Shown in pieces: positions 16,075-25,147 of a stretch of DNA of 64,000 nucleotides. The notes below the pieces were generated by a model. It was given only the letters and a program-made list of their open reading frames with translations. It searched no databases and was not told where the DNA came from. Each line of letters begins with the position of its first letter. Within the stretch, counting starts at the first letter, position 1. The stretch covers positions 600,825 to 664,824 of the forward strand of contig AUYT01000001.1 of assembly GCA_000447245.1 (NCBI GenBank). Direction: 5' to 3'. Source of the stretch: a candidate division Zixibacteria bacterium RBG-1 (GTDB taxonomy: Bacteria > Zixibacteria > MSB-5A5 > DSPP01 > RBG-1). A program made the translations under genes and the position numbers.

Positions 16075-16847
16075 AACTTCCAAACTTTCTTTTCTTGCAG
16101 TAAATTTTTGACCAACTCTTCAATCTTTTCAATCTTAAAGGGCTTGACCAGATATCCGTCGGCTCCTTCCTGGGTGGCTCTCTGCTGGGTATAAGCCAGG
16201 GAGAATCCGGTAATCATAATCACCGGCATTTTGGGTTTTTTCTCCTTCAAAGTTTTCAAAAAAGAAATACCATCCATTTTGGGCATTCTTATATCCGTAA
16301 TCACCAGGTCAAACTCCTCCTTGTCAATTTTCTTCAGGGCTTCCTCTCCATCTGTGGAACCCAGGGCTTGGTAGCCCATGGCATTCAAAGTTTCCATCAG
16401 CATGGAGACCAATATTTCATCATCATCCACAATCAATATCTTCTTGCAAGGTTCGGGTGGGACCGAAGTATTGGATTTTTTGTGGGTCAAAGCGGTCTTG
16501 ATTAGCTCCTCCATTTTCCCAATTCTAAAGGGTTTGGCTAAAAACCCGTCAGCCCCGGATTTCAGGGCCTGGTCATGGTTGTAAGCAAAGCTGTAGGCGG
16601 TAATTATTAAAACCGGTAAGTCCGGCTGGATTTCTTTTATCTTCTTTAGAAGCCGGACTCCATCCACTTTGGGCATCTTGATGTCGGTGATGACAATGTC
16701 CACTTTCTTCTGGTTTAAAGCCGCCAAGGCCTCCTCCCCATTGGCCGCACCCCAGGTCTGATACCCCATGCTAGTCAGGGTATCTATCAACAGATTGCGG
16801 ATGACTTCATCATCATCCACCACTAAAATTTTAGCGTTTTTTTCCAT
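16071..16847 (-). CDS. Response regulator with two tandem receiver domains
   Basis: A 258-residue protein made only of two CheY-like receiver domains about 130 residues apart. Each has an acidic triad and phospho-acceptor: VDDDE with Asp55 in VITDIKMP, and VDDDE with Asp185 in VITDIRMP. Both have the conserved Lys in AKPF (Lys105) and VKPF. The two halves are alike over their length (GYQTWGAANGEEAL against GYQALGSTDGEEAL), indicating internal duplication. There is no output domain, so it may be a phosphate relay or act by protein contact. No kinase is adjacent. Confidence 0.9.
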   Translation of the reverse strand: MEKNAKILVVDDDEVIRNLLIDTLTSMGYQTWGAANGEEALAALNQKKVDIVITDIKMPKVDGVRLLKKIKEIQPDLPVLIITAYSFAYNHDQALKSGADGFLAKPFRIGKMEELIKTALTHKKSNTSVPPEPCKKILIVDDDEILVSMLMETLNAMGYQALGSTDGEEALKKIDKEEFDLVITDIRMPKMDGISFLKTLKEKKPKMPVIMITGFSLAYTQQRATQEGADGYLVKPFKIEKIEELVKNLLQEKKVWKF

Positions 16848-17052
16848 TCTAATTTTGGGTCTAAAATGGGCTTCTTAAATAATATCGAAAGAATTGACCA
16901 TAAGCTTAAGGAAAAAAGATTAGAAATTGAGACATGTCAATTACTTGACAATAGTTATTTGAATACGTCAATAAAGAGTTACAGGATAAACATCTTAAAG
17001 TTAGGTTGGTAAATCGAAGCAATAAAGCGTGTATAATTATTGCCCTTAATGC

Positions 17053-17409
17053 TTAACTTCTGATCAGGGTTAACAATTCTTGGGTTTTTTGTTGCAAAAG
17101 CTCAGGGGTCTCTGCTTCCACGTTCAATCTTAAAAGCGGCTCGGTATTAGACGGTCTAACATTGAACCACCAGTTATCGAATTCTACGGTCAATCCGTCC
17201 AGATGGTCGATTCTGCTAAGGGAGTAGATTTTTTCAATTGCCCGTAATTTCCGGGGAATATCTTCGACTTGGCTGTTAAGCTCCCCAGACCTAAAATAAC
17301 GGTCGATTTCTGCTACCAGTTCCGAGACTTTTTTATTTTCCTCCGACAGAAGCTCCAGAAAAACTACCAAAGTTATTAAAGCTGAATCAGCATAAAAATT
17401 GTCAAACAT
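17053..17409 (-). pseudogene. Truncated phosphomannomutase/phosphoglucomutase (3' fragment)
   Basis: 118 codons that match the last quarter of the complete gene at 22481-23824 with about 22 differences in 116 residues: DNFYADSALITLVVFLELL through HLDGLTVEFDNWWFN and RPSNTEPLLRLNVEA. It lacks the phosphoserine, metal and sugar-binding domains, so it cannot be a working mutase. Substitutions are mostly conservative and no stop or frameshift occurs inside, so it may have been intact for some time, or still be expressed. There is no SD at the ATG. Copies of this 3' end lie on both sides of the 5-kb ArsR-MMPL operon. Confidence 0.85.
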
Positions 17410-17430
17410 TTTACAAATTTTAGCGTTGAA

Positions 17431-17454
17431 GTATTTTAGAACTCTCTAAAATAC
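17431..17454. promoter_or_regulatory. Perfect palindrome overlapping the arsR promoter (likely operator)
   Basis: GTATTTTAGA-ACTC-TCTAAAATAC, ten-base arms, ends seven bases before the ArsR ATG (17462). The right arm contains TAAAAT (17447-17452), which would be the -10 box, with TTGAAG upstream. An autoregulatory ArsR operator is the simplest reading. Confidence 0.6.
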
Positions 17455-17461
17455 TGAACAA

Positions 17462-17818
17462 ATGCTTAAACAAAAAATCACAAAAGAAAGAACTCTCTGT
17501 TATTACCACGCCGAAATGTGTAAGGTTTTTTCTCACCCCACTCGCTTGGAGATAATAAATACTCTGAGAGATAAAGAAATCACGGTGGGTGAATTAGCGA
17601 ATAAGCTACAGGTAGGGATAGGAAATTTGTCACAACACCTCTCTATGATGAGAGATCGAAAAATTCTTAAAAACAGCAAAGTAGGAAATCAGGTCTTTTA
17701 TAGAGTCGCCAATACCAAAATGTTAAAAGCCTTTGATCTGTTGCGAGAAATTCTTTTAGAACAGATTGAGAAAGACAGCCTTCTTTTGAGTGGAAAAATG
17801 GTACGAGAAAGGAGTTAA
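17462..17818 (+). CDS. ArsR-family transcriptional regulator
   Basis: A 118-residue winged-helix repressor: CKVFSHPTRLEIINTLRDKE, then the HTH core TVGELANKLQVGIGNLSQHL with recognition helix, and a wing KNSKVGNQVFYRV. The two cysteines (Cys13 and Cys20) are not in the ELCVCDL metal site, so the signal may not be arsenite or a heavy metal. No SD; the ATG is close to the presumed -10 box. It heads an operon with an MMPL transporter, whose GTG start is two bases past its stop, and probably represses that operon through the palindrome at 17431-17454. Confidence 0.88.
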   Translation: MLKQKITKERTLCYYHAEMCKVFSHPTRLEIINTLRDKEITVGELANKLQVGIGNLSQHLSMMRDRKILKNSKVGNQVFYRVANTKMLKAFDLLREILLEQIEKDSLLLSGKMVRERS

Positions 17819-17819
17819 G

Positions 17820-20114
17820 GTGAATAGATTAACTATCTTTTCTATTAATCATCCTAGAGTAACTATCATACTAGCTTTCTTGGTAACTCTTATATTTGCT
17901 ACTCAATTCCCCAAAATTAAAACAGACACCGATCCCAAAAATATGTTGCCTGCTACCTCTGATGTTAGGGTTTACAACGACCAGATGGAAAAAACTTTTG
18001 CTCTACACAAGGATGTGATTGTTTTAGGTATAGTCAATGAAAAAGGTATTTTCAACTCTTCCACACTAGAGAAAATAGAAAGAATCACAGACGAAATTTT
18101 CAGACTAAAAGGGGTAGTCTTACAAGATGTGATCAGTTTTACGACAGCTGATAATGTCATAGCCGAAAATAACAATCTTACGGTCAAGCCTTTGCTGACT
18201 GGCATTCCTCAAACACCAGAGGAAATGGAAGTTTTTCGGAAAAACCTGTTTGAAAACCCCATTTGGGTGGGTAGGCTTATTTCTCAAAACGGAAAAACCA
18301 CCGCTATCTATGTTCCTTTGGAGCCCGGCGCTAATGGCAAAGAAATAGCAGAAAAAATTAAAGAAATAGTGAAAAAAGAAAAAGGGGAAGAGAAATATTA
18401 TGTAGCCGGAGACCCGGTAGCTCGGGATACTTTTGGAGCGGAAATGTTTAAGCAGATGGCCCTCTTTTCACCTTTAGCAGGTATGATTATGATGGTGGCT
18501 TTGTTTTTGATGTTTGGCAATATCCCTTTGGTCTTTTCCATCTTGGCTGTGGCTATGATGTCTGTTGTCTGGAGTATGGGACTTTTAATAGGCTTGGGAT
18601 TTCCGGTACATATTATGAGTTCCATGATTCCAGTCTTTCTAATGGCTATTAGCACAGACAGTATCCATATCTTTAATGAATTTTATTTTCGCTTTAATGA
18701 AATTAAGGATAAGAAAAGAGCAGTGATGGATACGATCAACTCCGTTGGTGCTCCAGTAAGATACACTGCCTTAGCCACAGCCGTCGGCTTTGGGGTCTTA
18801 GCTATTGGAGGAATTATTCCGGTCAGGGTTTTTGGGCTTTTTGTAGCTTTTGGTACAATGGTCATCCGACTAATGAGTTTTACTTTCTTACCAGCGGTGA
18901 TGATGTTAATAAAAGAGGATAAACTTTTAAAAACTTCTCAAAGAGACAGTTTAGAAAAAGGAGCCTCAGTTTGGCTGGGGAAATTAGGACGATTTGCTAC
19001 TGGCAGACCAAAGCTTTTGCTCAGTGTCGGTTTTATATTCTTGGTGTTGGCTATAGTTGGCATAACTCAAATCAGAGTTAATAACAATATGGTCAAATGG
19101 TTTAAAGAAAAAAGTGAGGTAAGAGAAGCAGATAAAATAATGAATGCCAATTTGGGTGGAACCTCCCTAGGATATCTTGTGGCACATGCCAATTCAGAAG
19201 AGGCTATGAAAGAACCTGAAAATCTAAAATATTTAGAAGCAGTCCAGAAAGATTTGGGAAATGTAGAATTGGTTGGAAAAACCACCTCTTTAGCTGATTT
19301 GGTAAAAAGAATCAATAGAGTAATGAATCAAGATAATCCCCCATATGAAAAAATTCCCGAAGATAAGAAAGTCATTGCTCAATATCTTTTTATGTTTGGT
19401 ATGGCAGCCAAGCCCTCCACTTTGGACAACTTGGTCGATTATCCTTACCAGCAAGCCAATTTAATGGTTCAACTTAAAACCTGGGATGCTCAAGCCATGC
19501 AAAAGGTAATTGACAGGGTGGCAGATTACCAAAAGTCTCATCCCAACGGGAACTTGAAGTTCAAACCAGCTGGAATAGCCTATTTCAATTTAGTCTGGAA
19601 CAACGAGGTTCTCTTTGACATGGTCAAAATGTTCGGTCTGGCCCTGGTTTTGGTGTTTTTAATTTTGAGCTTTAACTTTCGCTCCTTCAAGTGGGGTCTG
19701 GTCAGCTATTTTCCTTTAATATTCACCATCCTCCTGATTTACGGGGTAATCGGATTTATTGGAAAAGATTTTGATATGCCGATTTCGGTTTTATCTACTT
19801 TGTCTTTAGGAATGGCAGTCGATTTTGCCATCCATTTTGTTAAAAGATTTAAGCAGAGGTTGGCTGAAGAAAATGACTTGCAAAAGGCATTAATCTGGAC
19901 TGTCGAGAGACCCGGTAAAGGAATATTGAGAAACGCTTTTCTTTTCTCTTTAGCTTTTTCAGTTATGATTTTTGCCAGTCTGACGCCTTACATTACAGTA
20001 GGAATTTTTATCGCTTTTTTGATGACGGTCTCGGCTTTTCTGACTTTGATATATCTTCCAGCTTTCATTATACTTTTTCAGAAATTCTTAATGCCTCAAA
20101 AAGAAACTACATAG
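17820..20114 (+). CDS. RND superfamily (MMPL-type) exporter
   Basis: A 764-residue inner-membrane protein with the two-fold RND layout: TM1 near residue 8-28, a large periplasmic domain, a six-helix block (FSPLAGMIMMVALFLMFG, VHIMSSMIPVFLMAISTDSI), a second periplasmic domain, and a final helix block with LSTLSLGMAVDFAIHFVKRF. The GMAVDFAIH and ISTDSIHI motifs carry the aspartates of proton-driven MMPL/HpnN-like carriers. GTG 17820 is chosen because GGAG lies five bases upstream and the longer frame overlaps arsR. It is followed by a LolA-like periplasmic protein, DUF2892 and a beta-barrel, so a lipid or hydrophobic compound exporter is likely. Confidence 0.9.
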   Translation: MNRLTIFSINHPRVTIILAFLVTLIFATQFPKIKTDTDPKNMLPATSDVRVYNDQMEKTFALHKDVIVLGIVNEKGIFNSSTLEKIERITDEIFRLKGVVLQDVISFTTADNVIAENNNLTVKPLLTGIPQTPEEMEVFRKNLFENPIWVGRLISQNGKTTAIYVPLEPGANGKEIAEKIKEIVKKEKGEEKYYVAGDPVARDTFGAEMFKQMALFSPLAGMIMMVALFLMFGNIPLVFSILAVAMMSVVWSMGLLIGLGFPVHIMSSMIPVFLMAISTDSIHIFNEFYFRFNEIKDKKRAVMDTINSVGAPVRYTALATAVGFGVLAIGGIIPVRVFGLFVAFGTMVIRLMSFTFLPAVMMLIKEDKLLKTSQRDSLEKGASVWLGKLGRFATGRPKLLLSVGFIFLVLAIVGITQIRVNNNMVKWFKEKSEVREADKIMNANLGGTSLGYLVAHANSEEAMKEPENLKYLEAVQKDLGNVELVGKTTSLADLVKRINRVMNQDNPPYEKIPEDKKVIAQYLFMFGMAAKPSTLDNLVDYPYQQANLMVQLKTWDAQAMQKVIDRVADYQKSHPNGNLKFKPAGIAYFNLVWNNEVLFDMVKMFGLALVLVFLILSFNFRSFKWGLVSYFPLIFTILLIYGVIGFIGKDFDMPISVLSTLSLGMAVDFAIHFVKRFKQRLAEENDLQKALIWTVERPGKGILRNAFLFSLAFSVMIFASLTPYITVGIFIAFLMTVSAFLTLIYLPAFIILFQKFLMPQKETT

Positions 20115-20130
20115 ATATAAATAGGAGGAA

Positions 20131-20943
20131 ATGATGCAGAATCTCAAAAAACTGCTTATTGTAATATCAAGCATCTCAGTTGTTCCATCTTTAATTTTTG
20201 CTCAAAAAACTCTTTCTCCTTCAGAGGTTGCTTCCCAATATCAGAAAGCTTTCTATTATTCAGGTAAAGATATGAAGGCTTTAGTCTATATGCAATTAAT
20301 TGAAAGTGGAGGAAAAGAAAGAGTCAGAGAGCTTACCATGTTAAGAAAGAATACTGAAAACTCAGAGGAACAGAAATATTTCATCTACTTTCATCAGCCG
20401 GCTGATGTGGAAGGGATGACTTTTATGGTTTACAAATATCCTCAAAAAGATGACGATAGATGGCTTTTTATGCCGGCTTTGGATTTGGTAAAAAGAATTG
20501 CAGCCAATGACAGACGCTCCAGTTTTGTGGGTTCGGATTTTACTTATGAGGATGTCTCGGGAAGGGATCTAGCTGAAGATAATTTTTCCATCGAAAAAGA
20601 GGAGAAGATAGGGGGGAAGGATTGTTATGTTCTAAAATCTGCGCCTAAAAACCCTAAGAGTGCTGATTATAGTTACAAATTATCCTGGATAGATAAAGTT
20701 ACGTTCTTGCCTTTGAAAGAAGAGTACTATGACATTCGTGGTGAACTTTACAAACTTTTTATAGCTGAAGAGGTAAAGGATGTTTCCGGTTTTCCTACTG
20801 TAACCAAAAGAAAAATGGTAAATGTGAAGAGCCAACATCAAACTTTGGTAACTTTTAAGGATATTCAATACAACCTTGGGATAGACAAAGAGCTTTTTAC
20901 TGAAAGGTATCTTAAAAGACCACCTTCAAAGTGGATAAAATAA
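20131..20943 (+). CDS. Outer membrane lipoprotein-sorting (LolA-like) periplasmic protein
   Basis: A 270-residue exported protein. The signal peptide runs to about FAQ at residue 25. The mature part matches the LolA-like family that accompanies MMPL exporters: DRWLFMPALDLVKRIAANDR, SFVGSDFTYEDVSGRD, and KLSWIDKVTFLPLKEEYYD. SD is AGGAGG. It lies 16 bases after the exporter gene. By analogy to LolA it should hold a hydrophobic ligand between membranes. It is not the general LolA chaperone. Confidence 0.85.
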   Translation: MMQNLKKLLIVISSISVVPSLIFAQKTLSPSEVASQYQKAFYYSGKDMKALVYMQLIESGGKERVRELTMLRKNTENSEEQKYFIYFHQPADVEGMTFMVYKYPQKDDDRWLFMPALDLVKRIAANDRRSSFVGSDFTYEDVSGRDLAEDNFSIEKEEKIGGKDCYVLKSAPKNPKSADYSYKLSWIDKVTFLPLKEEYYDIRGELYKLFIAEEVKDVSGFPTVTKRKMVNVKSQHQTLVTFKDIQYNLGIDKELFTERYLKRPPSKWIK

Positions 20944-20969
20944 TGGTTAACACCATAAAGGAGGAGAAG

Positions 20970-21170
20970 ATGTATTTAGAAAAAGCCTTAAGACTAATTG
21001 CTGGCAGTTTTATTGTAATTAGCTTGGCCCTGGCTTATTTTGTTTCCTACAATTGGCTTTTTTTAACTTTATTTGTGGGGCTTAATTTGTTACAGTCTGG
21101 ATTTACTAACTGGTGTCCTATGATGAGCATTCTCAAAGCTCTGGGACTAAAAGAAAAACAAACAGTGTGA
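20970..21170 (+). CDS. DUF2892 small membrane protein
   Basis: A 66-residue two-helix membrane protein with the DUF2892 ending LLQSGFTNWCPMMSILKALG. ATG 20970 follows GGAGGAG, so the upstream in-frame start at 20931 (which overlaps the LolA-like gene) was not used. Function unknown; members often sit beside rhodanese or thiol-related genes, and the Cys in NWCPM is conserved. Its stop overlaps the GTG start of the next gene (GTGTGA). Confidence 0.85.
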   Translation: MYLEKALRLIAGSFIVISLALAYFVSYNWLFLTLFVGLNLLQSGFTNWCPMMSILKALGLKEKQTV

Positions 21171-22408
21171 AACAATTTTGGCTCATATCTGCTCTTGGTT
21201 TTGTCATTGCTTTTAATCCGGCTACAGCCCAGGAACTTTCTTGGCATGGTTTTTTACAAACTAACTACTCCTTGAGAACTACTGGCTTAACGCCAAACTC
21301 TAATCAGAGTGATTTCTTGTGGGCTGACCAGCGCTTACAATTAAAACTATCCACCTCTGAAGGAGAAGCCAGAGCTTTTACTAAAGTGGATTTATTCCAA
21401 GACGCACTTGAATCGAAAGCTGATTTGGAAATTAGAGAGGCTTTCTTAGACTATCGACTGGGAGATTTCGACTTTCGTGCTGGCAGACAAATTATTACCT
21501 GGGGCTTAGGAGATTTACTTTTCGTCAATGACTTATTCCCTAAAGACTGGGAGGCGTTTTTCTCTGGCCGGCCTATAGAGTACTTAAAAATTGGAGTCGA
21601 TGCTATAAAGAGTACTTTCTCCTCATCCGTATTTTCTTTAGAATTAGCTATCTTGCCTTTTTTTCAGCCAGATAATATACCCACTTCAGAAAAATTTTTC
21701 CTTTACGACCCTTTGGCTTCTATCTCCAACAGAACGGAGGAGAAACCTGCTTCAAAATTTGAAAACTTTGAGCAGGCTTTAAGGCTTTATCACACATTCT
21801 CCAGTTTTGAGGTAACTATTTACGCCTATAGGGGTTTTTACCGCAGCCCTTCTGTAAAACCAGACAGCTTGCCCACCCAGATAATTTACCATTATCCCAA
21901 ACTTTCTGTATATGGGTCCAGTTTACAGAAAAACCTTTACAATGGAATCTTTAGCTTGGAATACGGATTCTATGATTCACGGGAGGACCGAGCCGGTGAC
22001 AATCCCATAATTCCTAATTCCTTTCACAAATTTATGGCAGGTTACCAGAGACAGGGTTGGAAAGATTTTAACTACTCTTTCCAGTTTTATGGGGAGTATA
22101 TGTCTGACTATTCAAATTATGAAAAATCTCTGGCTATAGGTTTCCCAAAACAGGATAGATTCAGACAACTTCTGACTGTAAGGGCTACTCAGTTTTTGAA
22201 ATATCAGACTTTAAAGTTTTCTTGGTTTACTTTTTTTAGCCCTTCTGATAACGACTATTATCTGCTCCCTGAAGTTCAGTATAAAATTTCGGACAAGCTC
22301 TGGATGGCTTTGGGGGGGAATATATTTGGTGGTGAGAGAAAGACTACTTTTTTGGGGCAATTTGACAAAAATGATAACACTTACTTAACTCTAAGATATG
22401 AGTTTTGA
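21167..22408 (+). CDS. Outer membrane beta-barrel protein (porin/DUF1302-like)
   Basis: A 413-residue exported protein. GTG 21167 overlaps the DUF2892 stop by four bases; from it a clean signal peptide runs to ATAQ at about residue 23. The rest is beta-barrel in pattern: alternating hydrophobic strands, many Tyr/Phe/Trp, and a final strand ending in Phe (YLTLRYEF). FRAGRQIITWGLGDLLFVNDLFPKDW near residue 105 resembles DUF1302-type porins. It is the probable outer-membrane part of the ArsR-controlled export operon. Substrate unknown. Confidence 0.8.
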   Translation: MKQFWLISALGFVIAFNPATAQELSWHGFLQTNYSLRTTGLTPNSNQSDFLWADQRLQLKLSTSEGEARAFTKVDLFQDALESKADLEIREAFLDYRLGDFDFRAGRQIITWGLGDLLFVNDLFPKDWEAFFSGRPIEYLKIGVDAIKSTFSSSVFSLELAILPFFQPDNIPTSEKFFLYDPLASISNRTEEKPASKFENFEQALRLYHTFSSFEVTIYAYRGFYRSPSVKPDSLPTQIIYHYPKLSVYGSSLQKNLYNGIFSLEYGFYDSREDRAGDNPIIPNSFHKFMAGYQRQGWKDFNYSFQFYGEYMSDYSNYEKSLAIGFPKQDRFRQLLTVRATQFLKYQTLKFSWFTFFSPSDNDYYLLPEVQYKISDKLWMALGGNIFGGERKTTFLGQFDKNDNTYLTLRYEF

Positions 22409-22480
22409 ACTGAGTAACCCTAACCAAATTCATTGTAACTAAATAGAATAAATAAAGTTGTTTGTGGTTAAGATACCTCT

Positions 22481-23824
22481 TTAACTTCTTATCAAGTTTA
22501 ACAATTCCAAAGTCTTTTGTTTCAACAACTCTTTTGAATCAGCTTCCACATTTAATCTCAAAAGTGGCTCGGTATTAGAGGGGCGGAGATTAAACCACCA
22601 GTCCTCAAATTCAACTGTTAATCCATCTAAATGGTCAATTTTCCCTTTAGAATAGAGCTTTTCAATTTCTTGTAATTTCTTGGGAATGTCTTCAACTTTG
22701 CTATTGATCTCTCCGGAGCGATAATATTGGTCAATTTCTTTAACTAATTCAGAAACGTTTTTGTTTTCCTCCGACAATAGCTCCAGAAAAACTACCAAAG
22801 TAATCAGAGCCGAATCGGCATAAAAATTATCCCTGTAATAAAAATGACCGGAATGCTCTCCTCCAAAGATGGCGTTGTATTGCTTCATCAAGGGTTTTAT
22901 CAAAGCATGTCCGACTCTGGTTTTTACAGCTTTGCCGCCGTTTTCCTGGATAACCCTGGGGACAGCCCGGGAGCAGATAATATTATATAGAATTGTAGCG
23001 TCTTTTCCTTTTTTTAACAGGCTCTTAGCTACCAGAGCGGTGACAATATCCCCTCCCAGCATATGGGCTTTTTCATCCACAAAAAAAACTCGGTCGGCAT
23101 CCCCGTCAAAAGCGGCTCCTAAAAATGCTTTTTCCTGAATGACTTTTTCCTGCAAGAACTTTAAATTCTCCGGTTCAATGGGGCTGGCCGGGTGATTGGG
23201 AAAAGAGCCGTCTAATTCGAAGAACATAGGTATAAGCTGGCCGGAAAGTTTTTCAAACAGTTTGGGAACTAGTAAGCCAGCCATGCCATTGCCGGCGTCA
23301 ACAACTATTTTAAAGGGCTTGATTTTTTTAACATCTACAAAGGATAAAATATGCCGGATATAGTCATCGGTTACATCTTTTTTGATTAAACTTCCCTTTT
23401 TAGCAGGGGTTGAAAATTTTCCCGATAAGATTATCTCTTGTATCTCGTTTAATCCGCTATCCCCGCTTAATGGGATTGCTTCTTTCTGGCAGATTTTAAA
23501 TCCATTGTATTCTTTGGGATTATGAGAAGCTGTAATCATCACCCCTCCATCAAAGCCGAATTTTCCAACGGCAAAATAAAGCTCATCTGTGGAGCATAAG
23601 CCGATATCTATTACATCCGCTCCGGCTTCTAAAATTCCTCTGGTCAGACTTTCAAATAGAGCCGGAGAGGAAAGTCGCATATCCCTGCCAACCGCTATAT
23701 TTTTCGGTTTCAGATATTCCACCAGAGCTTTTCCCACCAGATAAGCGGTCTCTTCATTTAACTGAGTGGGATATATTCCTCTGATATCGTACGCTTTGAA
23801 AATAGCAGGGTCGACTTTGGGCAT
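22481..23824 (-). CDS. Phosphomannomutase/phosphoglucomutase
   Basis: A 447-residue alpha-D-phosphohexomutase that interconverts 1- and 6-phosphates of mannose or glucose, feeding nucleotide sugars for LPS. The four domains are complete: phosphoserine loop TASHNPKEYNGFK (Ser near residue 100), metal loop AFDGDADRVFF, sugar-binding loop GGEHSGHFYYRD and phosphate-binding RPSNTEPLLRL. ATG 23824 was chosen over the in-frame TTG 23827. No SD is visible; a promoter (TTGACT-N17-TATATT) lies just upstream, so the mRNA may be leaderless. Whether it prefers mannose or glucose cannot be told, hence no symbol. Confidence 0.92.
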   Translation of the reverse strand: MPKVDPAIFKAYDIRGIYPTQLNEETAYLVGKALVEYLKPKNIAVGRDMRLSSPALFESLTRGILEAGADVIDIGLCSTDELYFAVGKFGFDGGVMITASHNPKEYNGFKICQKEAIPLSGDSGLNEIQEIILSGKFSTPAKKGSLIKKDVTDDYIRHILSFVDVKKIKPFKIVVDAGNGMAGLLVPKLFEKLSGQLIPMFFELDGSFPNHPASPIEPENLKFLQEKVIQEKAFLGAAFDGDADRVFFVDEKAHMLGGDIVTALVAKSLLKKGKDATILYNIICSRAVPRVIQENGGKAVKTRVGHALIKPLMKQYNAIFGGEHSGHFYYRDNFYADSALITLVVFLELLSEENKNVSELVKEIDQYYRSGEINSKVEDIPKKLQEIEKLYSKGKIDHLDGLTVEFEDWWFNLRPSNTEPLLRLNVEADSKELLKQKTLELLNLIRS

Positions 23825-23832
23825 CAAGAACC

Positions 23833-23861
23833 AATATAAATTTAGAATAATTTTAAGTCAA
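23833..23861 (-). promoter_or_regulatory. Promoter for the phosphohexomutase gene
   Basis: On the minus strand TTGACT (23856-23861), 17-base spacer, TATATT (23833-23838), then eight bases (GGTTCTTG) to the ATG. No SD lies between. Confidence 0.6.
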
Positions 23862-23887
23862 ATCTTTCAGATTTTATCTCTTTTTGT

Positions 23888-23893
23888 TATATT
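23888..23893 (+). promoter_or_regulatory. Possible -10 box for the MalK-type ATPase gene
   Basis: TATATTGG ten bases before ATG 23904, with no SD between. The -35 region is poor, so this is a weak call based on likeness to the boxes at 15278 and 23833. Confidence 0.35.
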
Positions 23894-23903
23894 GGTCTAA
23901 ATT

Positions 23904-24989
23904 ATGGCAAATCTATCTTTAAAATCGGTCAGCAAGCTCTTCGACACCCAGGAGGCGGTCAAGGATTTGACCCTAGATGTTCCGGACGGCCAATTCATTG
24001 TTTTAGTTGGTCCCTCCGGTTGCGGTAAATCCACCACCTTGAGAATGATTGCCGGGCTGGAGTCTATAACCTCCGGTGAAATCTGGATAGGTGATAACTT
24101 AGTAAATGCTATTCTGCCCAAAGACCGGGATGTGGCTATGGTGTTTCAAAATTATGCCTTATACCCCCATATGACGGTTTTTGAGAATATCGCTTTTCCT
24201 CTGAAAATCAGAAAACTGCCTAACTCTGAAATCCAAGCCAGAGTAAAGGAGGTTGCCCAACTCTTAGAATTAGAATCTTACCTGAACAAAAAGCCCAAGG
24301 TTTTATCCGGAGGGCAGAGGCAGAGAGTGGCTTTGGGACGTGCCATTGTCAGAAAACCCCAGGTTTTCCTGTTTGATGAGCCGTTATCCAACTTGGATGC
24401 CCAGCTTAGAACCCAGCTGCGGGGAGAATTGATTAAGTTACACCAGAAGTTAAAAACCACTTCAGTTTACGTCACCCATGACCAGGCCGAAGCCATGACA
24501 TTGGGGGAGAAGATTGTGGTGTTAAAAGACGGTCTGACCCAGCAAATCGGTACCCCGGCGGAAATCTATAACTTCCCCTCCAATATCTTCGTAGCCGGTT
24601 TTATCGGAACTCCCAAGATGAATTTAATAAAAGGGAACATTTCCCCCAGTTCCGAAGGCTTATTTTTCCATAATGATTTTAAGTTAGCGCTACCTCAGGA
24701 GAAAATGTCCAGCTTGAAAAATTATCCACAGATTATCATAGGTCTAAGACCTCAGGCCATATCTTTGTCCACTACAAATTCGAATAGAAACTGGATGGTT
24801 AAAGGCAATTTAGAGCTAATCGAGAATCTAGGAGGGGAGAAATATTTTTACCTGAATTTAAAGGGTGAGAAATTGGTGGCTCAAGTGAAAGAGGATAAAA
24901 ATTATCCTCTGGATTCTTCCCTGGAAATATTTTTGGACTTGAAGCAGGCCTATTATTTTGATCCTGCAACCGGAAAATGTATAATTTAA
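23904..24989 (+). CDS. ABC transporter ATP-binding protein, MalK/UgpC type
   Basis: A 361-residue ATPase of the sugar importer (CUT1) class. The NBD has Walker [12 protein letters not shown]-loop [14 protein letters not shown], signature [14 protein letters not shown], Walker [17 protein letters not shown] and His in [13 protein letters not shown]. The C-terminal part from about residue 240 is the OB-type regulatory domain seen in MalK. No permease or binding-protein genes are adjacent, so it is an orphan, perhaps shared by several sugar transporters as MsmK is in Gram-positives. There is no SD before the ATG. Confidence 0.9.
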   Translation: MANLSLKSVSKLFDTQEAVKDLTLDVPDGQFIVLVGPSGCGKSTTLRMIAGLESITSGEIWIGDNLVNAILPKDRDVAMVFQNYALYPHMTVFENIAFPLKIRKLPNSEIQARVKEVAQLLELESYLNKKPKVLSGGQRQRVALGRAIVRKPQVFLFDEPLSNLDAQLRTQLRGELIKLHQKLKTTSVYVTHDQAEAMTLGEKIVVLKDGLTQQIGTPAEIYNFPSNIFVAGFIGTPKMNLIKGNISPSSEGLFFHNDFKLALPQEKMSSLKNYPQIIIGLRPQAISLSTTNSNRNWMVKGNLELIENLGGEKYFYLNLKGEKLVAQVKEDKNYPLDSSLEIFLDLKQAYYFDPATGKCII

Positions 24990-24997
24990 ATTCATTA

Positions 24998-25129
24998 AAT
25001 TTGTAGACCCAGCTTGTCCCTACGGGATGGTGTCCCTACTAAAGTACGGGATCCTGTAAGGGTAACCTATCTCAAGCTGGGAAAAATCAATATTGAAACC
25101 CATGTTGGGGACAACGTGGGTCTACGAGC
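24998..25129. repeat. 132-bp palindromic element, copy A
   Basis: Identical over all 132 bases to copy B (26115-26246) in the same orientation. Terminal inverted repeats GTAGACCCA and TGGGTCTAC, inner stems CCCAGCTTG/CAAGCTGGG and CCCATGTTG/ACAACGTGGG, plus an inner GC-rich piece with GGGATGGTGTCCC and CGGGATCCTGTAAGGGTAACC that is absent from the 64-bp copy at 14637 and present alone near 6055. No ORF. Confidence 0.9.
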
Positions 25130-25147
25130 TTATTCACGTTTAGTTCA

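Noticed and set aside
17053-17409. A separate small functional gene
   Set aside because: It is plainly the last quarter of a phosphohexomutase with no catalytic residues, so it is listed as a pseudogene fragment.
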